Positions 45,852 to 52,556 of a DNA stretch of 52,556 bases are shown piece by piece. Source of the DNA: Pseudobutyrivibrio ruminis. GTDB taxonomy: Bacteria > Bacillota > Clostridia > Lachnospirales > Lachnospiraceae. Every line of letters starts with the position of its first letter. The stretch's first letter is position 1. Location: positions 1-52,556 of the forward strand of contig SVES01000022.1 of the NCBI GenBank assembly GCA_015057305.1, written 5' to 3'. The position numbers and the translations under genes are program-made. The notes under the pieces are model-generated. The model did not search any database and was not told the DNA's origin. It was given only the letters and a program-made list of their open reading frames with translations.

Positions 45852-47285
45852 TTAACTACAAATTTCTCCAATAAAATAGAACCCTTTACAACAGTTTAAC
45901 TTAACCTTAACAATTTTTCCAATCAAAGATTCATCTCCTGGAAAATGCACCGTAACATTGTTGGCTAGCTTTCCAGAAACAAGAGTGTCATCCTGGGCAT
46001 TAACCTCTTCCACAAGAACCTCTTGCACAGTGCCCTCTAATGATTTTACCTTTTCATGCCCATGCTTTTGTACAAGAGCAAGAAGTCTATCAAATCTATC
46101 CTTAATAACATCCTCTGGAACCTGGTCTGGCATTGATGCAGCAGGTGTACCAGTACGCTTTGAATAAATGAAGGTAAAGGCACTATCATAGTGTACCTTG
46201 TCTACCACATCCATGGTCTCAAGGAAATCCTCCTCTGTCTCACCTGGGAAACCTACAATAATATCAGTGGTAATTGCAACATCTGGAATACGTGCCCTTA
46301 GCTTTTCTACTAAACCTAAATAATGCTCCTTAGTATATCTTCTATTCATCTTTTTAAGAATTTCAGAGCTTCCTGACTGAAGTGGTAGATGCATGTGATG
46401 ACAAACCTTTGGAAGTGTAGCCATAGCCTCTATCAAATCATCTGATAAATCCTTTGGATGAGGTGTCATAAAGCGAATGCGCTTAAGTCCTTCGATATCA
46501 TTAACCATTCTAAGTAAATCAGCGAAGGTAACCTTTTCCTCCAGACCTACCCCATAGGAATTAACATTTTGTCCAAGGAGCATGATTTCTACAACTCCAT
46601 CGGCAACAAGTGCCTTGATTTCATTAATAATATCCTCAGGCTTTCTAGAACGCTCACGTCCACGAACATAAGGAACAATGCAGTAAGTACAGAAATTATT
46701 ACATCCAAAGCTGATATTTACGCCAGACTTAAATGAATACTTTCTTGAAATTGGAAGATTCTCAACGATTTTGTCTGTGTCCTTCCAAATATCAATAATC
46801 ATTCCTTTTTTATTAAGCAAAGCAGTTGTAAATAATTCAGCAAACTTATAAAGATTGTGAGTGCCAAAAATCAAATCAACAAACTTATAGTTCTTCTGCA
46901 AATGCTCTATTACAGTAGGCTCCTGCATCATGCAACCACATAAGCCAATCATCATTTCTTTATTCTTTTTCTTATATCCATTAAGAATTCCAAGATGACC
47001 ATACACTTTATTGTTTGCGTTTTCTCTGACGGTACAGGTATTATAAATTACAAAATCGGCGTTTTCACTTTCTGTTTCCACATAGCCAATTTCCTTTAGA
47101 ACACCAAGAAGCTTTTCAGAATCCCTGGCATTCATTTGGCAACCAAATGTGGTAACACAACATGTAAGCTTTCTCCCAAGCTCCTGCTCTTTCTTTTCTA
47201 TAATTTTTTTAGCCTCAGCAATAAAATAATACTGGCGTTCTGGCTCCTCAATTGGAGCATTATTTAATAAATCTGTAATACTCAT
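45852..47285 (-). CDS. miaB: tRNA-2-methylthio-N6-dimethylallyladenosine synthase MiaB
   Basis: The 477-aa methylthiotransferase has the UPF0004 domain (TTFGCQMNARDSEKLLG, YNTCTVRENA, GLCGCMMQEP), the radical SAM motif GCNNFCTYCIVPYVRGRERSR and a TRAM domain. CQMNARDSE fits MiaB. It modifies A37 of UNN-reading tRNAs. Confidence 0.96.
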   Translation of the reverse strand: MSITDLLNNAPIEEPERQYYFIAEAKKIIEKKEQELGRKLTCCVTTFGCQMNARDSEKLLGVLKEIGYVETESENADFVIYNTCTVRENANNKVYGHLGILNGYKKKNKEMMIGLCGCMMQEPTVIEHLQKNYKFVDLIFGTHNLYKFAELFTTALLNKKGMIIDIWKDTDKIVENLPISRKYSFKSGVNISFGCNNFCTYCIVPYVRGRERSRKPEDIINEIKALVADGVVEIMLLGQNVNSYGVGLEEKVTFADLLRMVNDIEGLKRIRFMTPHPKDLSDDLIEAMATLPKVCHHMHLPLQSGSSEILKKMNRRYTKEHYLGLVEKLRARIPDVAITTDIIVGFPGETEEDFLETMDVVDKVHYDSAFTFIYSKRTGTPAASMPDQVPEDVIKDRFDRLLALVQKHGHEKVKSLEGTVQEVLVEEVNAQDDTLVSGKLANNVTVHFPGDESLIGKIVKVKLNCCKGFYFIGEICS

Positions 47286-47304
47286 TTTAAATCCTATCTA
47301 TTTC

Positions 47305-48549
47305 TTATTTTCTAATTTGTCCATTGCCGTGGATTGTATATTTATAGCTCGTAAGAGCAAGCAATCCCATTGGACCTCTTGCATGTAGCTTTTGAGTGCT
47401 TATACCTATTTCTGCTCCAAAGCCAAACTCAAAGCCATCTGTAAATCTGGTAGATGCATTCACATATACGCAGGCTGCATCTATTCCATCTAAAAACTTA
47501 TCAGCATTTTCTTCAATGTTTGTAATTATAGATTCTGAATGACCTGTGTTGTATTTGTTGATATGAGAAATTGCTTCCTCCACATTTTTGACAGTTTTGA
47601 CAGAAATGGCATAATCTAAGTATTCCTTGCCAAAATCTTCCTCAGTAGCAGAATTTGCTCCTTCCAAAAATTCTCTGGAAGCTTCATCCGCAAAAATCTG
47701 CACTCCATGCTCTTTAAGCTTTGTGCTTAAAGCAGGAAGAAGCTTAGGGGCAATAGCCTCATTTATAACTAATGATTCACATGCGTTACATACCCCAATT
47801 CTCTGGGTTTTGGCGTTTATAATAATTGATATAGCCATATCTATGTCAGCATCACTATCTACATAAATATGACAATTGCCTGAGCCTGTTTCTATAACTG
47901 GAACTGACGCATTCTCAACTACCGATTTAATAAGCCCTGCACCACCACGTGGAATAAGCACATCCACATATCCATTCATGCGCATAAGCTGATTTGTTGA
48001 CTCTCTTGTAGTGTCCTCAATAAGAGTAATAGCATCCACAGGAACCTGCTCTTTTTCAAGAGTCTCCTTAATCACCTTAACAATTGCCTTATTTGATTCT
48101 AACGCATCACTACCGCCTTTAAGAATCACCGAATTGCCAGTCTTAAAGCAAAGGCCAAAAACATCAGCTGTAACATTTGGTCTAGCCTCGTATATAACAC
48201 CAACAACACCAATTGGGACCAGCCTTTTAGCAATCTTAAGACCATTAGGACGCTGCCATTCTTCAGTAATCTTCCCTATAGGATCATCCAAGGAAGCAAC
48301 TTGTTTAAGTCCCTCTGCCATTCCTTTAATTCTGGCTTCGTCAAGCTTTAATCTATCTAATAAACCTAAAGATAGGCCTTTATTCTGACCATTTTCCATA
48401 TCAATAGCATTGGCCTTTATTATATCTAAGCTTTTTTCAACTAGCGCATCAGCCACAGCAAGGATTGCTTTATTTTTAGTATCTGTGGGTAATAAAGCTA
48501 CCTTGTATTTTGCTTCTTTAGCTTTGGTTGCAAGTTCGATTAGTGTCAT
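47305..48549 (-). CDS. proA: Gamma-glutamyl phosphate reductase
   Basis: The 414-aa aldehyde-dehydrogenase-fold enzyme has RLVPIGVVGVIYEARPNVTADVFGLCFKTGNSVILKGG-type cofactor motifs, and the catalytic Cys in RIGVCNACESLVINE. It reduces glutamyl-5-phosphate to the semialdehyde in proline synthesis. proB lies at 49351, with two small genes between them. GAGAGGAG precedes the start. Confidence 0.97.
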   Translation of the reverse strand: MTLIELATKAKEAKYKVALLPTDTKNKAILAVADALVEKSLDIIKANAIDMENGQNKGLSLGLLDRLKLDEARIKGMAEGLKQVASLDDPIGKITEEWQRPNGLKIAKRLVPIGVVGVIYEARPNVTADVFGLCFKTGNSVILKGGSDALESNKAIVKVIKETLEKEQVPVDAITLIEDTTRESTNQLMRMNGYVDVLIPRGGAGLIKSVVENASVPVIETGSGNCHIYVDSDADIDMAISIIINAKTQRIGVCNACESLVINEAIAPKLLPALSTKLKEHGVQIFADEASREFLEGANSATEEDFGKEYLDYAISVKTVKNVEEAISHINKYNTGHSESIITNIEENADKFLDGIDAACVYVNASTRFTDGFEFGFGAEIGISTQKLHARGPMGLLALTSYKYTIHGNGQIRK

Positions 48550-48552
48550 AGC

Positions 48553-49146
48553 CTATCTCCTCTCTTTTCTAAACATTTTATTCTCAGTGACTATTATATC
48601 CATTTTGACATCATGGGGTTTATTCGGTATTGAATCAATCACATGTGTATCAAAACAAACAGCAAGCTTTATAAGCTTATCCTTATCAGACAGATATCTA
48701 TCATAATATCCAGCTCCATATCCTATTCTATTAAACCTTGTATCAAATAAAAGCCCAGGCGTAATGCATATACCCTCCCCACTATAAATGAATAGGGATT
48801 CTACTGAAGCATTTGGCTCCATAATATTATATGTACCTCTATGAAAATCCCTGACCAAATCCTTTATCTGATAAAAACTAAGCCTATGACTTGTTGCATC
48901 AGATATCGGAAAATACAGTTTCTTCCCCCTCAATAAGAGTTCTTCATAAAGAGGTAATAAATCGACCTCTGAACCAAAGGGATAATAGCATAAAAAAATA
49001 TTAGCTCCTTTAAAATCAGATTCTAAAAGAGCCAAAACTTTTTCAGTGATATCTGCCGATTTTTTATTTCTTACATCAACAGGAATATCATCTCTAATCT
49101 TTTTATATGTTAATCTAAGTTCTTCACTACTTTGAGACTTTCCCAT
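48553..49146 (-). CDS. 5-formyltetrahydrofolate cyclo-ligase
   Basis: A 197-aa protein with FLCYYPFGSEVDLLPLYEELLLRGKKLYFP and the ligase motif GLLFDTRFNRIGYGAGYYDRYL. It converts 5-formyl-THF to methenyl-THF. The ATG at 49146 is chosen over a TTG four codons upstream. It overlaps the DUF896 gene and lies 3 bp before proA. Confidence 0.92.
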   Translation of the reverse strand: MGKSQSSEELRLTYKKIRDDIPVDVRNKKSADITEKVLALLESDFKGANIFLCYYPFGSEVDLLPLYEELLLRGKKLYFPISDATSHRLSFYQIKDLVRDFHRGTYNIMEPNASVESLFIYSGEGICITPGLLFDTRFNRIGYGAGYYDRYLSDKDKLIKLAVCFDTHVIDSIPNKPHDVKMDIIVTENKMFRKERR

Positions 49147-49348
49147 ATTTTTCGCCAAGATTCTCTACATTACCATTCTCATCAACAATGTCAATATTGT
49201 TAAGCTGCGCCCTAATATTTCCTCTGATAGCGGCGATATAAGCTTTTCTAAGAGTTGCCTGTTCTTCCTTTTCTGCCTCACTTAAGCCCTCTGCTTTACT
49301 TTTATGATAAAGCTCATTAATTCTTGCAATATCCTTTTCTGTAATCAT
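49127..49348 (-). CDS. DUF896 protein (YnzC-like)
   Basis: The 73-aa protein reads ITEKDIARINELYHKSKAEGLSEAEKEEQATLRKAYIAAIRGNIRAQL, the DUF896 pattern with a helical hairpin. Its role is unknown; Bacillus relatives are small SOS-linked or regulatory proteins. It sits 2 bp after proB. Confidence 0.9.
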   Translation of the reverse strand: MITEKDIARINELYHKSKAEGLSEAEKEEQATLRKAYIAAIRGNIRAQLNNIDIVDENGNVENLGEKYGKVSK

Positions 49349-49350
49349 AA

Positions 49351-50184
49351 TTAATCCTCTAACAAATCTAATACGTGGACATCATCTCTTTTATTTGCAA
49401 CAAAGAGTGTGCCCTTATCTTTATTTTCAAAAATACGATGAATATTTCCAATATGCTTACCGTTTGTAATAACCATATCTGCACCAGAGTAAGTAGCTAT
49501 TTGAGCTGCTCTGAGCTTTGCAGTCATGCCACCGGTACCTACATTAGAGCTACTTTCACCGCTAGCCATATTGGCCACAGCATCAATATCCTCAACAATA
49601 GGAACAAACTCTGCATCTGGATTTACGCTTGGATCATCTGTATAAAGACCATCAATATCTGAGAGCAACACTAACGCATCAGCCTTTACAAGAGCTGCAA
49701 CAATAGCGGAAAGAGAATCATTGTCACCAAATTGAATCTCGTGAGTAGCTACAGTATCATTTTCATTAACTACAGGAATAACGCCAAGGTTAAAAAGCTC
49801 CTCAAAGGTATTCTTAGCATTCTTTCTAGATTCAGGGTCAGTCATGGTCTTTTTAGTCATGAGAATCTGACCGGCCTTTTGATTATACTCAGAAAAAAGC
49901 TTCTGATATACCGACATTAAATAAGCCTGCCCAATAGAGGCACAAGCCTGCTTTGTAGCCAAATCATTAGGGCGTTCCTTTAAACCAATTGCATAGCGTC
50001 CCACTGCAATGGCACCAGAGGATACCAGACAAACATCCTTTCCCTGAGCTCTAAGGTCGCACAATTGTCTAACCAATCGCTCCAGCTTTGTATAATCAAT
50101 ATTTCCTGTGGCTTCATGTGTAATAGTTGACGAACCAACCTTTACAACCACTCTTTTTTTCTTAGTAAAATCTACTCCGTACAT
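49351..50184 (-). CDS. proB: Glutamate 5-kinase without PUA domain
   Basis: The 277-aa kinase has RVVVKVGSSTITHE, VCLVSSGAIAVGRYAI, FGDNDSLSAIVAALVKADALVLLSDIDGLYTDDP and GTGGMTAKLRAAQIATYSGADMVI. It lacks the C-terminal PUA domain of longer homologues. It starts proline synthesis. GGAGAATAGT precedes it; a promoter lies about 30 bp upstream, directly at the edge of the large inverted repeat. Confidence 0.96.
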   Translation of the reverse strand: MYGVDFTKKKRVVVKVGSSTITHEATGNIDYTKLERLVRQLCDLRAQGKDVCLVSSGAIAVGRYAIGLKERPNDLATKQACASIGQAYLMSVYQKLFSEYNQKAGQILMTKKTMTDPESRKNAKNTFEELFNLGVIPVVNENDTVATHEIQFGDNDSLSAIVAALVKADALVLLSDIDGLYTDDPSVNPDAEFVPIVEDIDAVANMASGESSSNVGTGGMTAKLRAAQIATYSGADMVITNGKHIGNIHRIFENKDKGTLFVANKRDDVHVLDLLED

Positions 50185-50210
50185 ACTATTCTCCGTCTAT
50201 AATCCGTCTA

Positions 50211-50239
50211 ATCATACCACTAAACCCACGTCCTAGCAA
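50211..50239 (-). promoter_or_regulatory. proB promoter
   Basis: Minus strand TTGCTA (50234-50239), 17-bp spacer, TATGAT (50211-50216). The -35 element lies eight bases from the left end of the 753-bp inverted repeat. Confidence 0.65.
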
Positions 50240-50283
50240 GTATAACAGTTACTATTCACGGATATGCATAAACTCTGAACGTG

Positions 50284-50419
50284 TGTGGTTTTAGCATGCA
50301 GATAGCCGCCAGGCTTGGGCGCACTAGCTGTTTTATGTTAATAGGCGCCTGCCCAAGGCATCAGTATTTGGCGCTCGGCATCCCACAGTCAAAGAATTAC
50401 TGATTTTCTAAATGCCACA
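50284..50419 (+). ncRNA. Candidate structured RNA domain, left arm
   Basis: Within the arm, TGTGGTTTTAG (50284-50294) pairs with CTAAATGCCACA (50408-50419) as an 11-bp stem with one bulge. Inside, ATCAGTA (50360-50366) pairs with TACTGAT (50398-50404), and CAGGC pairs with GCCTG. GGCAT (50377-50381) can also pair with ATGCC (50412-50416), an alternative that would disrupt the closing stem. The strand is inferred from G-T pairs and is uncertain. No clear promoter or terminator was found. Confidence 0.35.
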
Positions 50420-50594
50420 CTCGCATTCTCTATTACACGTGTTCTTTCAAGGTTTGACAATTCTTTCGGTACTGTATGTATCTCGCAGACACCCTCAACC
50501 TAAAGAAATAGCAGTGCTGTCAATATTAGTATTAATTGCATGATTTTGAAATGAGCCTAGTAGAATCTTAAAGCAGTTTTTTAATGTTTTCATA

Positions 50595-50651
50595 TGGGCT
50601 GCCACGGACGGCAGCCCAAGGCTGATAGCGAAACGGACTGAGCTTGAAGCC
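50595..50651. other. Twin central hairpins sharing an ACGGAC loop
   Basis: TGGGCTGCC (50595-50603), loop ACGGAC, GGCAGCCCA (50610-50618) is a perfect 9-bp hairpin at the centre of the inverted repeat. The next hairpin, GGCT-gat-AGC (50620-50629) with GCT-tga-AGCC (50642-50651), has the loop GAAACGGACTGA and has no counterpart in the left arm. Both loops show ACGGAC on the plus strand. Confidence 0.7.
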
Positions 50652-50825
50652 GGTAGGAAAACATCCAAAAACTGCTTTTAATTCTACTTGGCAAATGTAA
50701 TATGAATGCAATTAATACTAATATTGCTGCTACTGCTATTAAATATACACAACAAATGTCTGCGAGATACACACAGTGCCTTCGAATAGTCAAAGCCGTG
50801 AAAGTACACGTGACATATGCTCGTT

Positions 50826-50965
50826 TGTGGCATTAAGATAATCAGTAATTCTTATCCAATGATGTGATGCCGTGAGCCAAATACTGATACCTTGGGCAGG
50901 CAGCTTTAGATTGTTCGATAGCTAGTGCTCCCATGCCTGGCGGCCATCTACATGCTAAAGCCACA
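50826..50965 (-). ncRNA. Candidate structured RNA domain, right arm
   Basis: Read on the minus strand this is the homologue of the left-arm domain: TGTGGCTTTAG at the 5' side pairs with CTTAATGCCACA at the 3' side with one bulge and one T-T mismatch, and the inner ATCAGTA/TACTGAT and CAGGCA/TGCCTG stems are kept. It is about 140 bases long. The unpaired segments between stems differ most from the left arm. Confidence 0.35.
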
Positions 50966-51002
50966 CCTATTAAGGCTATAGTACATCCGAGAATAGTAAC
51001 AT

Positions 51003-51035
51003 AAAAAAGAACTACCACAGTTTGTGGTAGTTCTT
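51003..51035 (-). terminator. galE terminator
   Basis: Minus strand AAGAACTACCACA, loop AAC, TGTGGTAGTTCTT, then TTTT: a perfect 13-bp stem with a T-run. It ends 3 bp from the right end of the 753-bp inverted repeat. Confidence 0.92.
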
Positions 51036-51054
51036 ATGTTAGAAGCAAATATTA

Positions 51055-52071
51055 TTAATCTTCATATCCGTTAGGATTGTTTTTCTGCCATCTCCATGAA
51101 TCTGCACACATTTCCTTGATGCCATACTCTGCTGTCCAGCCGAGCTCTTCCTTAGCCTTTGTGGCATCTGAATAGCATATTGCAATGTCTCCAGGGCGAC
51201 GTGGCTTGATAGAATAAGGAATCTTAATGTTGTTGGCTTCCTCAAAATTCTTTACGATATCAAGAACTGAATAGCCTACGCCTGTACCAAGATTGTAAAT
51301 CTTAAGACCTGCATTTTCTTCAATTTTCTTAAGTGCCTTTACATGACCCTTTGCAAGGTCTACCACATGGATGTAATCACGTACACCTGTACCATCTGGA
51401 GTGTCATAATCATTACCAAATACTCCAAGCTCAGGAAGCTTTCCTACTGCAACCTGTGTGATGTATGGCATTAAATTGTTAGGGATTCCGTTAGGATTTT
51501 CTCCCATTGTTCCTGATGGATGAGCACCAATTGGGTTAAAATAACGAAGAAGAACTACGTTCCACTCATTATCTGCCTTTTGCATATCAGAAAGAATCTG
51601 CTCAAGCATAGACTTTGTCCATCCATAAGGATTTGTGCACTGTCCCTTAGGGCAGTTCTCTGTAATAGGTATCTCTGCTGGATCACCATATACTGTTGCT
51701 GATGATGAGAAAATAATATTCTTGCAGTTATGCTTACGCATTACATCTACAAGTGTAAGTGTTCCTGCAATATTGTTCTCATAGTATTCCCAAGGCTTTT
51801 GAACAGACTCACCTACAGCCTTAAGACCTGCAAAATGAATACAAGAATCAAGCTGTTCCTTTTCAAAAACCTCGTTCAATCTATCTCTATCTAAGATATC
51901 ACCTTTGTAAAACTTTACTGGCTTTCCTGTGATAGCCTCAACTCTCTCAAGTGATTTTTCTGAAGCATTGCTAAGATTATCATATACAACAACGTCATAG
52001 CCTGCCTGCTGAAGCTCTACACAAGTGTGACTTCCAATGAAGCCTGCTCCGCCTGTAACTAAAATAGCCAT
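51055..52071 (-). CDS. galE: UDP-glucose 4-epimerase
   Basis: The 338-aa epimerase has the NAD-binding start [19 protein letters not shown], the Ser in [16 protein letters not shown] and the catalytic Tyr-x-x-x-Lys in [14 protein letters not shown], with [19 protein letters not shown]. It interconverts UDP-glucose and UDP-galactose. The ATG at 52071 follows AAGGAGGACATTTTT; an upstream in-frame extension is rejected. It is transcribed alone, with its own terminator. Confidence 0.96.
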   Translation of the reverse strand: MAILVTGGAGFIGSHTCVELQQAGYDVVVYDNLSNASEKSLERVEAITGKPVKFYKGDILDRDRLNEVFEKEQLDSCIHFAGLKAVGESVQKPWEYYENNIAGTLTLVDVMRKHNCKNIIFSSSATVYGDPAEIPITENCPKGQCTNPYGWTKSMLEQILSDMQKADNEWNVVLLRYFNPIGAHPSGTMGENPNGIPNNLMPYITQVAVGKLPELGVFGNDYDTPDGTGVRDYIHVVDLAKGHVKALKKIEENAGLKIYNLGTGVGYSVLDIVKNFEEANNIKIPYSIKPRRPGDIAICYSDATKAKEELGWTAEYGIKEMCADSWRWQKNNPNGYED

Positions 52072-52100
52072 AAAAATGTCCTCCTTATGTTTAGTACCAT

Positions 52101-52129
52101 ATAATAGATTAGCAGAATGAATCAATTAA
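52101..52129 (-). promoter_or_regulatory. Possible galE promoter
   Basis: Minus strand TTAATT (52124-52129), 17-bp spacer, TATTAT (52101-52106). The -35 is poor. Confidence 0.35.
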
Positions 52130-52188
52130 TTAAATAGATTTACAAGATATTTTTTTGCAAAAACCACTGTAATAATTTACTTTTTTTG

Positions 52189-52230
52189 AAAAAAATAAAA
52201 ATCGGTCTAATCAAATGACTAGACCGATTT
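52189..52230 (-). terminator. rplT terminator
   Basis: Minus strand AAATCGGTCTAGTCA pairs with TGATTAGACCGATTT (15 bp with one G-T), tiny TT loop, then TTATTTTTTTC. Confidence 0.93.
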
Positions 52231-52241
52231 AACAAACTTTA

Positions 52242-52556
52242 TTAAGCTACCTTAGACTTTGCAACCTCTACAAGCTTTGCAAATCCTTCAGCATCATTAA
52301 CAGCGAGCTCAGCAAGCATCTTTCTGTTCATCTCAACACCTGCAAGCTTAAGACCATACATGAACTTAGAATATGAAAGTCCATTGATACGAGCTGCAGC
52401 ATTGATACGAGCAATCCAAAGTGTTCTGAACTGTCTCTTCTTCTGCTTTCTACCAGCATATGATGATGTAAGGGCACGCATAACTGACTGCTTTGCAACA
52501 CGATACTGCTTGCTTCTAGCGCCTCTGTAACCCTTTGCTAACTTTAATGTTCTATT
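52242..52556 (-). CDS. rplT: 50S ribosomal protein L20, C-terminal part (cut by window edge)
   Basis: The frame is open to the right edge; 104 codons plus stop are visible. It starts in [29 protein letters not shown] and continues with [28 protein letters not shown] and [11 protein letters not shown], the L20 pattern. About 14 N-terminal residues lie outside the window. An internal ATG at 52481 is not the real start, because the family motif GYRGAR lies upstream of it. L20 usually follows infC and rpmI. Confidence 0.96.
   Translation of the reverse strand, partial: NRTLKLAKGYRGARSKQYRVAKQSVMRALTSSYAGRKQKKRQFRTLWIARINAAARINGLSYSKFMYGLKLAGVEMNRKMLAELAVNDAEGFAKLVEVAKSKVA

Larger units (their letters stand above)
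50248..51000. repeat. 753-bp imperfect inverted repeat filling the galE-proB gap
   Basis: The 870-bp stretch between galE and proB holds no credible gene. It begins GTTACTATTC and ends GAATAGTAAC, a perfect 10-bp inverted end; the next bases match in part (CGGAT). The arms (50248-50603 and 50610-51000) can be aligned inward along nearly their whole length, in blocks such as TTTAGCATG, GCCGCCAGGC, GCACTAGCT, CTGCCCAAGG, GTATCTCGCAGACA and AGTATTAATTGCAT, broken by mismatches and small gaps. The centre is a perfect 9-bp hairpin. It could be a large structured RNA gene, two mirrored RNA genes, or a non-autonomous mobile element. Confidence 0.88.

Noticed and set aside
50590..50793. 67-codon minus-strand frame in the large inverted repeat
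   Set aside because: It crosses the central hairpins and arm, lacks a ribosome binding site and is not preserved in the mirrored arm.
50826..50965. Possible 5S rRNA fragment because of TGCCTGGCGGCC
   Set aside because: Only this short string resembles 5S rRNA; the rest, including the conserved loops and length, does not match.

Overview
The window looks like chromosome of a low-GC Gram-positive anaerobe of the Lachnospiraceae, probably close to Butyrivibrio or Pseudobutyrivibrio. This is inferred from AT-rich codon use, Firmicutes-type gene families (DinR-type LexA boxes, Prp and cleavable L27, short HisG with HisZ, RecU, RemA, RqcH, Gls24/FakA) and Lachnospiraceae-like order (rimO-pgsA-cinA-rsmD-coaD; radical SAM-DUF2344-RNase E/G-rplU). 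Almost every gene lies on the minus strand; only lexA and rqcH are on the plus strand. I see no tRNA, rRNA, CRISPR array, transposase or phage gene.

Region by region. 1-3540: accessory genes (a TetR regulator cut by the window edge, an unknown protein, an alpha/beta hydrolase, an M15/VanY-like lipoprotein with a GNAT remnant behind it, a flavodoxin-like oxidoreductase). 3593-5648: three identical 127-bp hairpin-rich repeats separate an unknown lipoprotein, a PlsC-like acyltransferase and the next gene. 5654-6798: an SOS divergon, a YneA-like LysM protein against lexA, with LexA boxes between. 6796-16149: rsfS, a nadD-yqeK fusion, yhbY, obgE, rpmA, prp, rplU (with leader and promoter), a small unknown gene, a D-Ala-D-Ala carboxypeptidase, a short RNase E/G, DUF2344 and a B12-type radical SAM protein. 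16157-21089: histidine genes hisZ-hisG-hisD-hisB-hisIE; the last carries an extra N-terminal HisF-like domain lacking its catalytic Asp. 21197-31690: a FIST-GGDEF protein, recU, rluD-like, YgiQ-like, a coiled-coil protein, coaD, rsmD, cinA, pgsA, rimO, rpoZ, gmk and remA. 31692-36447: yicC and rqcH diverge from overlapping promoters, and rqcH collides tail to tail with recG, whose terminator lies inside rqcH. 36453-43633: fakA-like, gls24, rpmB, a class B PBP with its SEDS partner, and a U32 protein. 43677-50184: zapA, ruvB, ruvA, miaB, proA, 5-FTHF cyclo-ligase, DUF896 and proB. 51055-52556: galE and the 3' part of rplT.

The strongest candidate for something undescribed is the roughly 870-bp gap between galE and proB. 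It is filled by a 753-bp imperfect inverted repeat (50248-51000) with perfect 10-bp ends, diverged arms of about 350-390 bp, and two central hairpins that both show ACGGAC in their loops. Each arm can also fold on its own. It has no convincing ORF and looks like a large structured RNA locus or a non-autonomous element. Second is the 127-bp four-hairpin repeat, present three times with no base differences within 2 kb. All functional calls come from motif recognition by eye; no database search was run.
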